Shown: in pieces, positions 9,274 to 18,673 of the stretch
Layout of the letters: each line of letters starts with the position of its first letter
Position numbering within the stretch: position 1 is the stretch's first letter
From: Mojavia pulchra JT2-VF2
Lineage (GTDB): Bacteria > Cyanobacteriota > Cyanobacteriia > Cyanobacteriales > Nostocaceae
NCBI GenBank assembly: GCA_019359325.1
Contig: JAHHHN010000003.1
Location: forward strand, 372,001-436,000
DNA length: 64,000 nucleotides
Direction: 5' to 3'
Program-made: the position numbers and the translations under genes
The notes under the pieces: model-generated
Databases searched by the model: none
Seen by the model: the letters and a program-made list of their open reading frames with translations, nothing else
What the model was told of the DNA's origin: nothing

Positions 9274-9867
9274 ATGACCCAAACGACGAAAACACAAAAA
9301 CTGCTGACTTTTGAGGAGTATCTTGCCTATGATGATGGTACAGACACGCGCTATGAGTTGGTGGATGGAGAATTAGTTGAGATGCCACCAGAAAGTCAGG
9401 AAAATAGCAATCTGGCAAGATTTTTATTTGTTGAACTACTAAAACATTTCCCATTTTATTTAGTTGCTCACAAGGATACAGAAATTGAGGTTGCGGGGCG
9501 ACGGGCGAGATGTCGTTTACCTGACTTAATGGTTCACACAGAAGAATCTTATGCTGCCCTTATCGGTGCTACTCGTGCTACCCTCACCCGTGATATGCCG
9601 CCGCCTGCGCTAGTGATTGAAATTGTTTCACCGGGAACGGCGAACCACATTCGTGATTATCGCTACAAGCGGACGGAGTATGCCGCTAGAGAAATATTAG
9701 AGTATTGGATTATTGACCCACAGATGCAACAAATTACGATTTGCCAGTGGGTGGAAGGGCAATATGAAGATAAGGTATTTACAGGTGCGGCTTGCATGGA
9801 ATCAGTGATAATTGCTGATTGGGCATTAACAGTAGAACAGGTATTTAACAGCGCAAATCGATCATAA
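9274..9867 (+). CDS. Uma2 family endonuclease (DUF820)
   Basis: A 197-residue protein of the PD-(D/E)XK-like Uma2 family, which is greatly expanded in cyanobacteria. Landmarks are LTFEEYLAYDDGTDTRYELVDGEL at the N-terminus, the RCRLPDLMV strand with the catalytic Asp, and the ALVIEIVSPGT block carrying the acidic residue. Biological roles of the family are poorly defined. It lies antisense between urtD and urtE, so it is probably an insertion into the urt operon. Confidence 0.88.
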   Translation: MTQTTKTQKLLTFEEYLAYDDGTDTRYELVDGELVEMPPESQENSNLARFLFVELLKHFPFYLVAHKDTEIEVAGRRARCRLPDLMVHTEESYAALIGATRATLTRDMPPPALVIEIVSPGTANHIRDYRYKRTEYAAREILEYWIIDPQMQQITICQWVEGQYEDKVFTGAACMESVIIADWALTVEQVFNSANRS

Positions 9868-9921
9868 TTACCAAGCAAATAGAAAGTGCGTTAGCGCAGC
9901 TTAACGAAATTAACACGTTTT

Positions 9922-10668
9922 TCATTCTTGTTGTTGTCCTAAATATACTTCAATAACGCGGGGGTCATTTTGAACTTCCTCAAAATTACCTTCGCACAGT
10001 ACCGAACCTTCATGTAACACCGTTACTTTCCGGGCGATTTGACGCACGAATTCCATATCATGTTCAATTACTAAAATTGAATGGCTCTGTGCTAGTGCTA
10101 AAAGTAATTCGCCGATGTTGTAGGTTTCCTCATCTGTTAAACCCGCCACTGGTTCATCAACAAGTAATAAATCAGGGGACTGTGCTACTAACATTCCAAT
10201 TTCTAAACGTTGCTTTTCTCCGTGGGACAGCAAACCTGCTGGAATGTCTGCTTTAGGAGTTAAACCGATAGTTTCTAATAGCCCTTTAATACTATTTTTT
10301 TCAGCAGTTTGGGGACGCCCAAACAAAGTAGAAAAGACGTTTTTATTATGATTGCTGGTAATTTCTAGATTTTCACGGGGCGTTAGATTCAGATAAATTC
10401 GGGGTGTTTGAAACTTGCGTCCAATTCCTAACCGCGCAATTTTATATTCAGCTAAAGAACGCAAGTTTTTACCTTTAAATAAAACTCGCCCAACAGTTGG
10501 TTGTACTTTACCTGTAATCACATCAAGAAACGTTGTCTTGCCCGCACCGTTGGGGCCAATTACTACCCGCAACTCACCCGCATCCATACTAAAGTTCAGC
10601 TGGTTTAGTGCTTTAAAACCGTCAAAATTAACAGTTACGTTTTCAGTTTCCAATATTTTGGCGTTCAT
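9922..10668 (-). CDS. urtD: Urea ABC transporter ATP-binding protein UrtD
   Basis: LivG-type ATPase of the urea importer (248 aa). Walker A is GPNGAGKTT, the signature region is LSHGEKQRLEIGML, and Walker B is LLLVDEPVAGL. SHGEK is the usual UrtD variant of the ABC signature. ATG 10668 (MNAKILETENVTVNF) is preferred, because upstream residues belong to the overlapping end of urtC. The start overlaps the urtC 3' end by 26 bases, indicating translational coupling. Confidence 0.93.
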   Translation of the reverse strand: MNAKILETENVTVNFDGFKALNQLNFSMDAGELRVVIGPNGAGKTTFLDVITGKVQPTVGRVLFKGKNLRSLAEYKIARLGIGRKFQTPRIYLNLTPRENLEITSNHNKNVFSTLFGRPQTAEKNSIKGLLETIGLTPKADIPAGLLSHGEKQRLEIGMLVAQSPDLLLVDEPVAGLTDEETYNIGELLLALAQSHSILVIEHDMEFVRQIARKVTVLHEGSVLCEGNFEEVQNDPRVIEVYLGQQQE

Positions 10669-11761
10669 GTTGCACTTCGGCGTCTTCTTCCAAGGTGGGA
10701 TATGTCGCAATCTGTTGACGACGTTTTAAAAGTGAAATGTTTTGATTCCGCGACCATCCTACTATGCCATCAGGAAGTACTGTAACCACGCTTAAAAAGA
10801 GTGCGCCTTGGAAAAATAACCAAATATCGGCAAATTTTTCACTTAAAAGGACGCGGGCATAGTTGACTAATAAAGTTCCCACAACTGCCCCAATTAATGT
10901 AGAACGTCCTCCCACTGCTACCCAAATCACCATTTCAATCGAAAAGGCAATATCCATTGCTCTAGGTGATACAGAACCATTTTGTAAGGTGTAGAATGCT
11001 CCTGCGATGCCTGCGATCGCACCGGAAACTGCAAAAACTAATGTTTTAAAATCTGTAGGATCATAGCCAGAAAATCTTACCCGGCTTTCATCATCACGAA
11101 TAGCTATTAACAATCTGCCAAAGCGTCCACTTGTCAACCAGCGACAAACACCGTAGGTAGCTGCGAGAAATAATACCGTCAAAATGTAGAAAATAAATTG
11201 TGTTTTTGTATCGCTGACCGTTGCCCCAAACAAAGTTGTAAAATCTATCAGTCCATTCGTACCGTTGAAAAATTGTTGTTGACCGTTAAAAAAATTGAAA
11301 AATACAATAACTGCGGCTTGAGTCAAGATAGAAAAATAAACACCTTTTAGGCGATTGCGAAATACTAAATATCCCAACAATCCCGCTAATAACCCTGGAA
11401 TCATTACCACAGCAGCTACAGCCACCGGAAAGGAATAGAAAGGTTGCCAAAACCAGGGAAGTTCCGTTACACCATAAAGCCCCATGAAATCAGGTAACTC
11501 GCCAGTAGGGACTTGCAGCTTCAGGTACATTGCGATCGCATATCCGCCCAAACCAAAGAAAATGCCATGTCCCAAACTCAATAAGCCAGTGTAACCCCAA
11601 ATCAAATCAATACCCAAAGCCACAATTGCCAGTGACAAAAACCTACCCAACAAATTCAACCGAAATTGTGAAAGCACCACTGGCATAATCAATATGAGGA
11701 TGAGTGCGATCGCCACCACCACCCCGGCCTCAAATATTAACCCTCCTCTCTTCTTCCTCAT
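10643..11761 (-). CDS. urtC: Urea ABC transporter permease UrtC
   Basis: LivM-type inner-membrane permease of the urea importer (372 aa), with about ten hydrophobic segments. The conserved block IDLIWGYTGLLSLGHGIFFGLGGYA lies near residues 49-73, and the C-terminal block around GRSTLIGAVVGTLLVN is typical. It pairs with UrtB to form the channel. It lies 36 bases downstream of urtB and overlaps urtD. Confidence 0.93.
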   Translation of the reverse strand: MRKKRGGLIFEAGVVVAIALILILIMPVVLSQFRLNLLGRFLSLAIVALGIDLIWGYTGLLSLGHGIFFGLGGYAIAMYLKLQVPTGELPDFMGLYGVTELPWFWQPFYSFPVAVAAVVMIPGLLAGLLGYLVFRNRLKGVYFSILTQAAVIVFFNFFNGQQQFFNGTNGLIDFTTLFGATVSDTKTQFIFYILTVLFLAATYGVCRWLTSGRFGRLLIAIRDDESRVRFSGYDPTDFKTLVFAVSGAIAGIAGAFYTLQNGSVSPRAMDIAFSIEMVIWVAVGGRSTLIGAVVGTLLVNYARVLLSEKFADIWLFFQGALFLSVVTVLPDGIVGWSRNQNISLLKRRQQIATYPTLEEDAEVQHERQNIGN

Positions 11762-11797
11762 TCTTTCTTCGTGCCCTTCGCGTCTTCGTGGTTCGTT

Positions 11798-12958
11798 TTA
11801 AACATCAACAGTACGACCTTTTTGCGGAAAAATACCCCCAGGCTTCCACTGTAAAAACACAATAATCAACGCAAATACCATTACCTTCGCCATACTCGTC
11901 GTAGCAAAAAAAGTAAATAAATTTGCCAAAGGTTTAACAGGATTCAACAGTGAAGCCAAAGTACCAGAACCAATTAAAAAATTAGCTGTACCAATTCCCA
12001 AAGCTGCGACAATAGTACCTGCTAAATTGCCCACACCCCCGACAACTACCACCATAAAAGTATCGATAATATAATTTTGTCCGGTATTTGGCCCGACAGA
12101 ACCGAGTAAACTAATGGCACACCCAGCCACACCAGCTAAACCAGAGCCCAGTGCAAAAGTAATCGCATCAACTTTTTGAGTAGGGATACCTAAACAAGCA
12201 CTCATGCTACGATTTTGCGTAACAGATCGAATCCTTAATCCCCAATTAGAACGTTGTAAAAAAAGATAAATTCCAGCTACACAAATTATTGTTAAAGCAA
12301 TAATAAATAATCTTGCAAAAGGTAACTGCACACCGCCTAAAGATATTCCAGCTTGTAACCAAGTAGGCGCTGTTACATCCACATTTTGAGCGCCAAACCA
12401 AGGTTGAGTTACTGCTTGCTGATAAATTTGACTCAATAAATTGCACGTTGTTATTGTTATCCCCAGCGATAGCAACAACATCACCCCCACAACCCAGTTA
12501 CGGATTCTTTCTAAATTCCTGCGGGAATTTAAAATCCACAAACCGCCAAAAAACAATAGCGAAAACAAAGCTATGCCAATTACTAATACCCAATTCACAC
12601 TGCGGACAAACTGCTGAAAAATTAAACTGACTCCCCAAGTTGCTAGTAAAGTTTCTAGGGGTCGTCCATAGAGATAACGAATCACACCTTTTTCTAAAAT
12701 TAATCCCACACCAGCGGTAAAAATAAAAGCGATAATTAAAGCCAAAAATATATAAAATTCAAACCACAGTCCACCCAATTGTTTACAGCCATTTTGAACA
12801 ACAAATGTTGTATAAGCACCGAACATCATCAACTCACCATGCGCCATATTAATGACGCCCATCAATCCAAATATAATGGCTAGTCCCAAGGCGGCAATTA
12901 ATAATACAGCGCCAATACTAATACCATTAAATACAGCTTCTAAAAAACCTGTAAACAC
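11798..12958 (-). CDS. urtB: Urea ABC transporter permease UrtB
   Basis: LivH-type permease (386 aa) of the urea importer. It starts MFTGFLEAVFNGISIGAVLL and carries the conserved GLMGVINMAHGELMMFGAY block and the VVVVGGVGNLAGT block near the C-terminus. Length and hydrophobic profile fit UrtB. The spacing to urtA is 123 bases, which contain degenerate 7-mer repeats. Confidence 0.93.
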   Translation of the reverse strand: MFTGFLEAVFNGISIGAVLLIAALGLAIIFGLMGVINMAHGELMMFGAYTTFVVQNGCKQLGGLWFEFYIFLALIIAFIFTAGVGLILEKGVIRYLYGRPLETLLATWGVSLIFQQFVRSVNWVLVIGIALFSLLFFGGLWILNSRRNLERIRNWVVGVMLLLSLGITITTCNLLSQIYQQAVTQPWFGAQNVDVTAPTWLQAGISLGGVQLPFARLFIIALTIICVAGIYLFLQRSNWGLRIRSVTQNRSMSACLGIPTQKVDAITFALGSGLAGVAGCAISLLGSVGPNTGQNYIIDTFMVVVVGGVGNLAGTIVAALGIGTANFLIGSGTLASLLNPVKPLANLFTFFATTSMAKVMVFALIIVFLQWKPGGIFPQKGRTVDV

Positions 12959-13057
12959 TTTTTTAGTAATCCGTTTTGATTTTTGAAATTATTTACGTAG
13001 GTGGGGAGTGGGGAGATGAGGAGAATAACTCCTAACTCTTAACTCAGCATTCTCAAC

Positions 13058-13085
13058 GCCCCATGCCCCATGCCCTATGCCCTAA
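13058..13085. repeat. Degenerate heptamer repeat GCCCCAT/GCCCTAT
   Basis: About four tandem copies of GCCC(C/T)AT run up to and into the urtA stop codon. A short tandem repeat of the cyanobacterial type at the urtA-urtB junction. Confidence 0.7.
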
Positions 13086-14398
13086 ACTTTTTTGTACTTA
13101 CCACCTTTAGCTGGATCAGACCAATCACAAGCAAATCCCTTAGTCTCTTTCACAAACTGATTCCAGGGAACTGGCTCAACTGGTGCAGGAGTGGCATAGA
13201 CAATATTAAACAAACCATCGTCTCTTACTTGACCAATTCGTACAACTTTGGATATGTGATGATTCTCATCTACTGTCACTTTTCCTTCAGGTGCGTCTAT
13301 GGTTTGACCGTAGGCCGCAGCACGTACTTTAGCTAAGTCGGTAGCGCCAGCTTTTTCTACTGCTTGCTTCCACAAATAAACTGCGATATATGCCGCTTCC
13401 ATTGGGTCATTTGTTACGCGATTTTCACCGTACTCTTTCTTGAAAGCTGCAACAAACTTTTTGTTAGCAGGTGTGTCTACTGTTTGGAAGTAGTTCCAAG
13501 CAGCATAGTGACCTTTGAGATACTCTACACCAATGGCTTTGACTTCTTCTTCAGCAATACTTACAGACATGGAGGGATATTTTTCTGGTGTCAATCCAGC
13601 CCCTTTCAATTGCTTGAAGAAAGCGACATTACTATCACCATTTAAGGTGTTGTAAATTACCCCGCCGTTTGGCAAATTTTGCTTAATTTTAGTAATGATA
13701 GGTGTAACTTCTGTATTGCCTAATGGTAAGTAATCTTCACCAACTGTTTTTCCACCTAATGCCTCTAATTGAGCTTTAATAATTGTGTTGGCAGTACGCG
13801 GGAAAACATAGTCAGAGCCAACTAAGAAGAATTCTTTACCCTTATTTTTTAACAGCCAATCAACAGATGGTTCAATTTGTTGATTTGGGGCAGCGCCAGT
13901 GTAGAAAATATTTTTGGAACATTCTTGACCTTCATACTGCACTGGATACCAGAGCATATGATCTTTGCTCTCAAATACTGGCTTAACATTCTTGCGGCTA
14001 GCAGAAGTCCAACAGCCAAAAACTACAGCAACTTTATCTTGATCAATTAGCTTGTTGGCTTTTTCTCTAAAAGTATCCCAATTAGAAGCACCATCTTCTA
14101 CAATTGCTTCAATTTGTTTACCTAAAACACCACCATTAGCGTTAATTTCTTTGATTGCTAATCTTTCTGCATCAACAACGCTTTTTTCACTAATCGCCAT
14201 TGTGCCGCTGAGAGAATGCAAAATTCCTACTTTGATGGTGTTACCAGTAGCAGCGGCGACAGGAGAAGCAATAGGAGAGGCCTCTGGACTATTAGTAGCG
14301 GTTGGTGAATTATTCGTACAAGCCTTCAGAAAAATGCTGCTTCCAAAGGTTAAAGAGCCGTAAATTAAAAAATTGCGTCGATTAAACCGTCTACTCAT
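13082..14398 (-). CDS. urtA: Urea ABC transporter substrate-binding lipoprotein UrtA
   Basis: Periplasmic binding protein of the urea importer (438 aa). The N-terminus has a twin-arginine style motif (RRFNRRNFL) and a lipobox ending at Cys27 (LKAC), so it is probably exported by Tat or Sec and lipid-anchored. A Ser/Thr/Pro-rich linker follows, then the Peripla_BP_5 fold ([43 protein letters not shown]). It is the first gene of the cluster, and an NtcA-like site lies about 100 bases upstream, fitting nitrogen-starvation control. Confidence 0.95.
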   Translation of the reverse strand: MSRRFNRRNFLIYGSLTFGSSIFLKACTNNSPTATNSPEASPIASPVAAATGNTIKVGILHSLSGTMAISEKSVVDAERLAIKEINANGGVLGKQIEAIVEDGASNWDTFREKANKLIDQDKVAVVFGCWTSASRKNVKPVFESKDHMLWYPVQYEGQECSKNIFYTGAAPNQQIEPSVDWLLKNKGKEFFLVGSDYVFPRTANTIIKAQLEALGGKTVGEDYLPLGNTEVTPIITKIKQNLPNGGVIYNTLNGDSNVAFFKQLKGAGLTPEKYPSMSVSIAEEEVKAIGVEYLKGHYAAWNYFQTVDTPANKKFVAAFKKEYGENRVTNDPMEAAYIAVYLWKQAVEKAGATDLAKVRAAAYGQTIDAPEGKVTVDENHHISKVVRIGQVRDDGLFNIVYATPAPVEPVPWNQFVKETKGFACDWSDPAKGGKYKKV

Positions 14399-14470
14399 CT
14401 GTTTATTAATTTTCCTTTTGATGAATCAGCTAACTTATAGAAAGCTGACAATATCAACCTTTAAATTGTG

Positions 14471-14513
14471 ATATTAGTTCGATATTTAACTATGAAAAAG
14501 TTGTCATTTATAC
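14471..14513 (-). promoter_or_regulatory. Candidate NtcA-activated promoter of urtA
   Basis: On the minus strand GTA-N8-AAC (14513-14500, one mismatch to the NtcA consensus GTA-N8-TAC) is followed after 23 bases by TAATAT (14476-14471), a good -10. This is the layout of class II NtcA promoters (site centred near -41.5). It lies about 73-115 bases upstream of the urtA ATG. urt genes are known NtcA targets in Anabaena; the assignment here is by inspection only. Confidence 0.55.
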
Positions 14514-14689
14514 AAAATGCTTTTTTTGCATAGAAAAAAATTGATTTTTTCATCAATGAATTAATTAAACTTAATAAATAAAATAGTTATTTTAATGTTA
14601 TGAGACAGCCTAAGCAATAATCGGTGTTGCTGAATCAGTGTATAAGGGACTTCTAAGTAAAAAATATCCCATCGCTGCGGGAGCAGGAG

Positions 14690-15010
14690 AGAAGTGACGG
14701 GTACGCAGGGGTTTCACGCCACTACCCTGCCTTAAGCCCTTTGGGTGACGCTCCTTCGTCGCTAACGCTGACGCTAACGCAGTCGCCCCTTCGGGGTTCG
14801 TCAGTCGCTCATGGGGAGTCACTGCGTTATGGGGGTTCCCCCCGTTGTAGCAAGTGGCGTGGAAACCCCCAAGACCACGCTGACTCACCTGCTCCGGGAA
14901 ACCCTACCAAGAGCGCTGTCTCACCACCCTCCGGGTGTCTACAAGCCGGGGAACCCGTCCAATGGGGTGGCTCCCCAAGTGGAGCAACTTCGGAGAGCAG
15001 GGGAGGCAAA
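14690..15010. repeat. GC-rich palindromic repeat block
   Basis: The block is dense in short inverted repeats such as GCCCCTTCGGGG, GGGGGTTCCCCCC and CTCCCCAAGTGGAG, and in GCTAACGC units. CTCCCCAAGTGGAGCAA also occurs in the 52-bp repeat inside cheA (21177-21286), so the block belongs to a dispersed family. It is unlike the AT-rich DNA on both sides. Confidence 0.65.
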
Positions 15011-15332
15011 ATTTGATACTCGTATTAGATGCAAGGATTGGATAATTTAATTTTTGCAGTTCCCTAAAAATGTTTTCTCACCTTTTTTGGAAAAGTTTGA
15101 GAAGGCTGTGAAGTAAAACATAGTGCTTATATAAAAGATTAAATTTTAATTCAAATTAACAAACAATACTTTAAGTATCTAAATTAATGCTTTTTAGTGT
15201 TTTCGTGACACTTGGGTGCCGCAGAGCAACTTCCGTCTCTATAAAGCCTTGAAAACTAAGGTATAGGTAATCCGTTTCCTAATCTATAGTGTGACTCAAC
15301 AACAATATACTAGTAGATGGTAAACATATATT

Positions 15333-16349
15333 ATGATTCAGAACGGGACAGTAATCAGAGGACATTACCAAATTCAAGAACGGCTCGGAAGTGGAGGATT
15401 TGGTATTACTTACTTGGCTATTGATATAGACCGGCCAAGCCATTGTAAATTTGTAGTCAAACAACTTAGTTTGCGAAATAATGACTTTAATACTCTGCCA
15501 TTCGCCAGAGAGTTATTTGAAAGGGAAGCAAAAGTTTTAGAACGGCTCGGTAAAAAAAATGATCAAATTCCCGAACTACTCGCATACTTTGAAGAAAATG
15601 AGGAGTTCTATTTAGTTCAGGAATTCGTAGATGGAAAAGATTTAAGGTCTGAAATTATTCCAGGCCAGCCGTTACCCGAAGACAATGTGGTTGTTCTATT
15701 GCAGGATATTCTAAAAGTCTTAGAGTTTGTGCATCAAGAAAATGTAATTCACCGAGATATAAAGCCCTCGAATTTAATCAGGCGATACTCGGATGAGAAA
15801 ATTGTACTAATTGATTTTGGGGCTGTTAAGGAAATTAGCACTCTAGAAATTAATGCAGATAACCCATCAAGCCTAACGCATAATGTAGGCACTCCTGGTT
15901 ATACGCCTATTGAACAAGAACGAGGTCATCCCAAATTATCTAGTGATATTTATGCTGTTGGAATACTGGGCATTCAAGCCCTGACCGGCTTGATTCCAAG
16001 GAATTTAGAAAAAAACTTTTCAGGGGAAATTATATGGCGCAAACACGCGCCAAAGGTAACTAATGCTCTGGCTTCGGTGTTAGACAAAATGGTATGCCCA
16101 AGTTTTGAGAACCGTTATGAGTCAGCTACAGCAGCCTTGACAGCCTTTACTCAAGCAGATCAAGTTTCACCAACTAGACCACCAACTCAATTAGCTGGTT
16201 ATCTTTCTAATACACAATATGCATATAGATATCCCTTAATAACAAACCTTGTTTTATGTCTATCATTATCCTTCACAGGAACTTATGTATTTCAAATTAT
16301 TCAAAAGATAATTATAGATAAAACTTACCAAAATTCTAATGAAGCTTAA
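15333..16349 (+). CDS. Ser/Thr protein kinase, C-terminus cut by an in-frame TAA
   Basis: Hanks-type kinase (338 aa to the first stop). The P-loop LGSGGFGITYLA, catalytic Lys (VVKQL), HRDIKPSN catalytic loop, DFG and GTPGYTPIEQ activation segment are all present. A transmembrane helix lies at about residues 299-322. The TAA at 16347 ends the frame just after the helix, yet the same frame stays open for another 112 codons that look like the extracytoplasmic tail common to cyanobacterial kinases of this kind. The kinase domain itself is intact and could be active. Confidence 0.88.
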   Translation: MIQNGTVIRGHYQIQERLGSGGFGITYLAIDIDRPSHCKFVVKQLSLRNNDFNTLPFARELFEREAKVLERLGKKNDQIPELLAYFEENEEFYLVQEFVDGKDLRSEIIPGQPLPEDNVVVLLQDILKVLEFVHQENVIHRDIKPSNLIRRYSDEKIVLIDFGAVKEISTLEINADNPSSLTHNVGTPGYTPIEQERGHPKLSSDIYAVGILGIQALTGLIPRNLEKNFSGEIIWRKHAPKVTNALASVLDKMVCPSFENRYESATAALTAFTQADQVSPTRPPTQLAGYLSNTQYAYRYPLITNLVLCLSLSFTGTYVFQIIQKIIIDKTYQNSNEA

Positions 16350-16688
16350 ATTGATGTCAAGGATGTTTGTAATAGTAATATTATTTATCAAAATATCCCG
16401 GGAGTCAAAAAAATTGGCGTAGAAAATGTTGAGAAAATAAGACCAAATTATGAGGAGGAATATAAAGATGTTTGGCCTGTTTTTCGCTGGGTTTGCTTAT
16501 ACAAACTAAAACCAACGTCAAAGGTTCATCAGTTTGAAGTCCCTCTTATTGATAAGAATCAAATAAAACGAGTTGGCATGGACTTGGATGCTTATTGCAA
16601 AATGAAATACCCAGATAAAGTTAAACCTAGCCATCATGACTACAATAACCGTAACTCATTAAAATGCACCCGCCCTCACCCACAATAA
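16350..16688 (+). pseudogene. Detached C-terminal domain of the upstream kinase
   Basis: Directly after the TAA the same frame continues for 112 codons to a TAA at 16686. It includes YKDVWPVFRWVCLYKL and VGMDLDAYCKMKYP and ends with LKCTRPHPQ. A DVWP-x-F-W-x-C block followed by a G-x-DL-x-x-C block with a final Cys matches the extracytoplasmic C-terminal domains I know from Nostoc-type kinases. There is no good start codon, so translation would need read-through. A single nonsense change separating the domain is the simplest reading; a sequencing error is possible. Confidence 0.6.
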
Positions 16689-16752
16689 ATTTGTTCACAA
16701 ATATAACAGAGACTAATAAATATAGGTAATAAATGTAACTTGCAATGTTTAA

Positions 16753-17589
16753 TTAAGCATTGTGCAATCGATAGCAAGTAGCTTTATTAAATGAAACACG
16801 CTCAAAGGATTCATCCAGGTTGATGGTTGTTTCACCGCTACCAAGAAACAAGTAGCCATCTGGTCTTAATTGCTGTCTGACTTTTTTAAGTAAGGATTTT
16901 TTGGTGGCTATATCAAAGTAGATTAAAACATTGCGTAAAAATATGACATCGAATTCGGGGAGGGATGACCAAGATTGCAAGAGATTGATCTGACGAAACT
17001 CAACCATTTGGCGGATTTGGTTGTTAATTTGCCAGTCACTATCTAGCTTTTGAAAGTATTTATCGCGGAGAGTGTTAGGCAGCCCACGCCTGATTTCTAG
17101 CTGGTTATAACGCCCTTCACGGGCACGTTCTAATACCTTGCTGGAAAAATCGCTAGCAATTAGTTTGACTGACCAATTAGCAAGCATGGGAAAATTTTCA
17201 CGAATGAGCATGGCGATGCTATAGGGTTCCTGTCCATTGGAACAGGCAGCACACCAAATATTTAGCGATCGCTCAACTGACCGTGTTTTCACTAATTCTG
17301 GCAGTAAAAATTGTTTCAGCACTTCAAAGGGTTGAGTATCGCGGAAGAACGAGGTTTCGTTAGTGACTAGCGCCTCAATTGTCTGGACGTGAAGACTGCT
17401 GAACGGCTGAATTCGCAAATGTTTTACCAACTCGCTAATTGAAGCAAATCCTGCTGATTCTGCAATTGGCTGCAAATATAGCTCTGCCAGATAAGTTTTA
17501 TCGCCATGCAACACAACCGCTGAATGCTCATAAACTAATTGACGAAGATACTTAAAATCAATGGTGTTAACACCCATAGTCTGCTTCAT
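16753..17589 (-). CDS. cheR: Chemotaxis protein methyltransferase CheR
   Basis: SAM-dependent methyltransferase (278 aa) that methylates glutamates of the MCP receptor. An N-terminal helical domain contains the NETSFFRD motif, and the Rossmann domain contains IWCAACSNGQEPYSIAM (SAM site) and FDVIFLRNVLIYFD. No TPR tail is present. ATG 17589 shares one base with the cheB stop, so the two are translationally coupled. A second ATG five codons in is also possible. It is the last gene of the minus-strand order cheA-cheW-mcp-cheB-cheR. Confidence 0.93.
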   Translation of the reverse strand: MKQTMGVNTIDFKYLRQLVYEHSAVVLHGDKTYLAELYLQPIAESAGFASISELVKHLRIQPFSSLHVQTIEALVTNETSFFRDTQPFEVLKQFLLPELVKTRSVERSLNIWCAACSNGQEPYSIAMLIRENFPMLANWSVKLIASDFSSKVLERAREGRYNQLEIRRGLPNTLRDKYFQKLDSDWQINNQIRQMVEFRQINLLQSWSSLPEFDVIFLRNVLIYFDIATKKSLLKKVRQQLRPDGYLFLGSGETTINLDESFERVSFNKATCYRLHNA

Positions 17590-18662
17590 TACAGACCTGA
17601 AATAGGAACACGATTGGGACGGATGCGGCGCATAATTTCACCTGACATTTGCTCAAGCGGCACAATTTGATCGGCAAGTCCAGCATTCACGACAAAGCTA
17701 GGCATTCCCCACACTACGCTACTAGTTTTGTCTTGTGCAAGTACCTGTCCGCCAGCCTCACGAATGCATTGACAGCCATGTAACCCATCTTGTCCCATAC
17801 CCGTTAGTATAACCGCGATCGCTCCCGCACCATAGACTTGTGCAACCGAGCGGAACAGTACATCTACTGAAGGGCGACAGGAATTTTCTGGGGGTGCTTG
17901 ATGGGTGGCAAGTCGAACTACATCTTGGTCACGTTGCACAACCATGTGAAAATCTCCTGGTGCAATCCAGGCGTGTCCAGGTTCTAGTACTACTCCTGGA
18001 ACTGCTTCATCCACTGGAAATTGACACTTAGATGACAAACGTTCAGCTAATAGTTTCGTAAACATCGGTGGCATATGTTGCACAATCAGGATGGGAACTG
18101 ATAAATTGGCTGGCAAATCAGGAAGCATACTAGCAAGGGCATTGGGCCCCCCTGTAGAAACCCCAATTGCGACAACATCCACTTGCTCTATCCTGGCACG
18201 CAGGGGAGGAACAACTGGATGGCTAATTGCGGTTGGCATTGACAATAAAGGAGCTTTTGCACTAAATACCTTGATTTTTGGGATTAATTCCTCACGAATA
18301 TGTTGGTGTGTTGCCTCCACACTCCCTAAGTTACTGGGTTTTGTTGCATAATCTGAAGCACCTAAAGAGAGAGCTTCCAGCGTAGCACTAGCCCCGATGC
18401 GTGTGGAGGTACTGAACATGATTACCGGCAAGTTTGGATAAATTTGTCGGATAGCAGCAAGGGTTTGTAAACCATTCATCTCCGGCATCTCAATATCCAG
18501 GATGACGACATCAGGATTGACACGAGGAATCTTGGCCAGGGCAATGCGACCATTGGCTGCAACTCCTACTACCTCTAGTTCTGGATCGCTAGAGAGAATT
18601 TTACTGACTCGACTCCGAACTACTACTGCGTCATCCACGACGAGTACCCGGATCTTTGGCAT
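17589..18662 (-). CDS. cheB: Chemotaxis response regulator methylesterase CheB
   Basis: A receiver domain (residues 1-120, VVILDIEMPEMNG phospho-acceptor Asp) linked to a CheB methylesterase domain with the catalytic Ser in AIGVSTGGPNAL, His in IVQHMPPMF and Asp in MGQDGLHG. It demethylates MCP glutamates after phosphorylation by CheA, giving adaptation together with CheR. The length (357 aa) is standard. It lies 11 bases downstream of the MCP gene. Confidence 0.94.
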   Translation of the reverse strand: MPKIRVLVVDDAVVVRSRVSKILSSDPELEVVGVAANGRIALAKIPRVNPDVVILDIEMPEMNGLQTLAAIRQIYPNLPVIMFSTSTRIGASATLEALSLGASDYATKPSNLGSVEATHQHIREELIPKIKVFSAKAPLLSMPTAISHPVVPPLRARIEQVDVVAIGVSTGGPNALASMLPDLPANLSVPILIVQHMPPMFTKLLAERLSSKCQFPVDEAVPGVVLEPGHAWIAPGDFHMVVQRDQDVVRLATHQAPPENSCRPSVDVLFRSVAQVYGAGAIAVILTGMGQDGLHGCQCIREAGGQVLAQDKTSSVVWGMPSFVVNAGLADQIVPLEQMSGEIMRRIRPNRVPISGL

Positions 18663-18673
18663 AGGTATAAAAA

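Larger units (their letters stand above)
14399..15332. other. 934-bp gene-free region upstream of urtA and the kinase
   Basis: The left part (to about 14600) is AT-rich and carries the urtA promoter. The middle (about 14690-15010) is a GC-rich palindromic repeat block. The right part to 15332 is AT-rich and precedes the Ser/Thr kinase. Open frames in the GC-rich block have repeat-like composition and no recognisable domain. Confidence 0.55.

Noticed and set aside
14610-15050. Overlapping open frames of 60-92 codons on both strands
   Set aside because: They lie in the GC-rich palindromic block, overlap each other, and encode repeat-like sequence with no domain.
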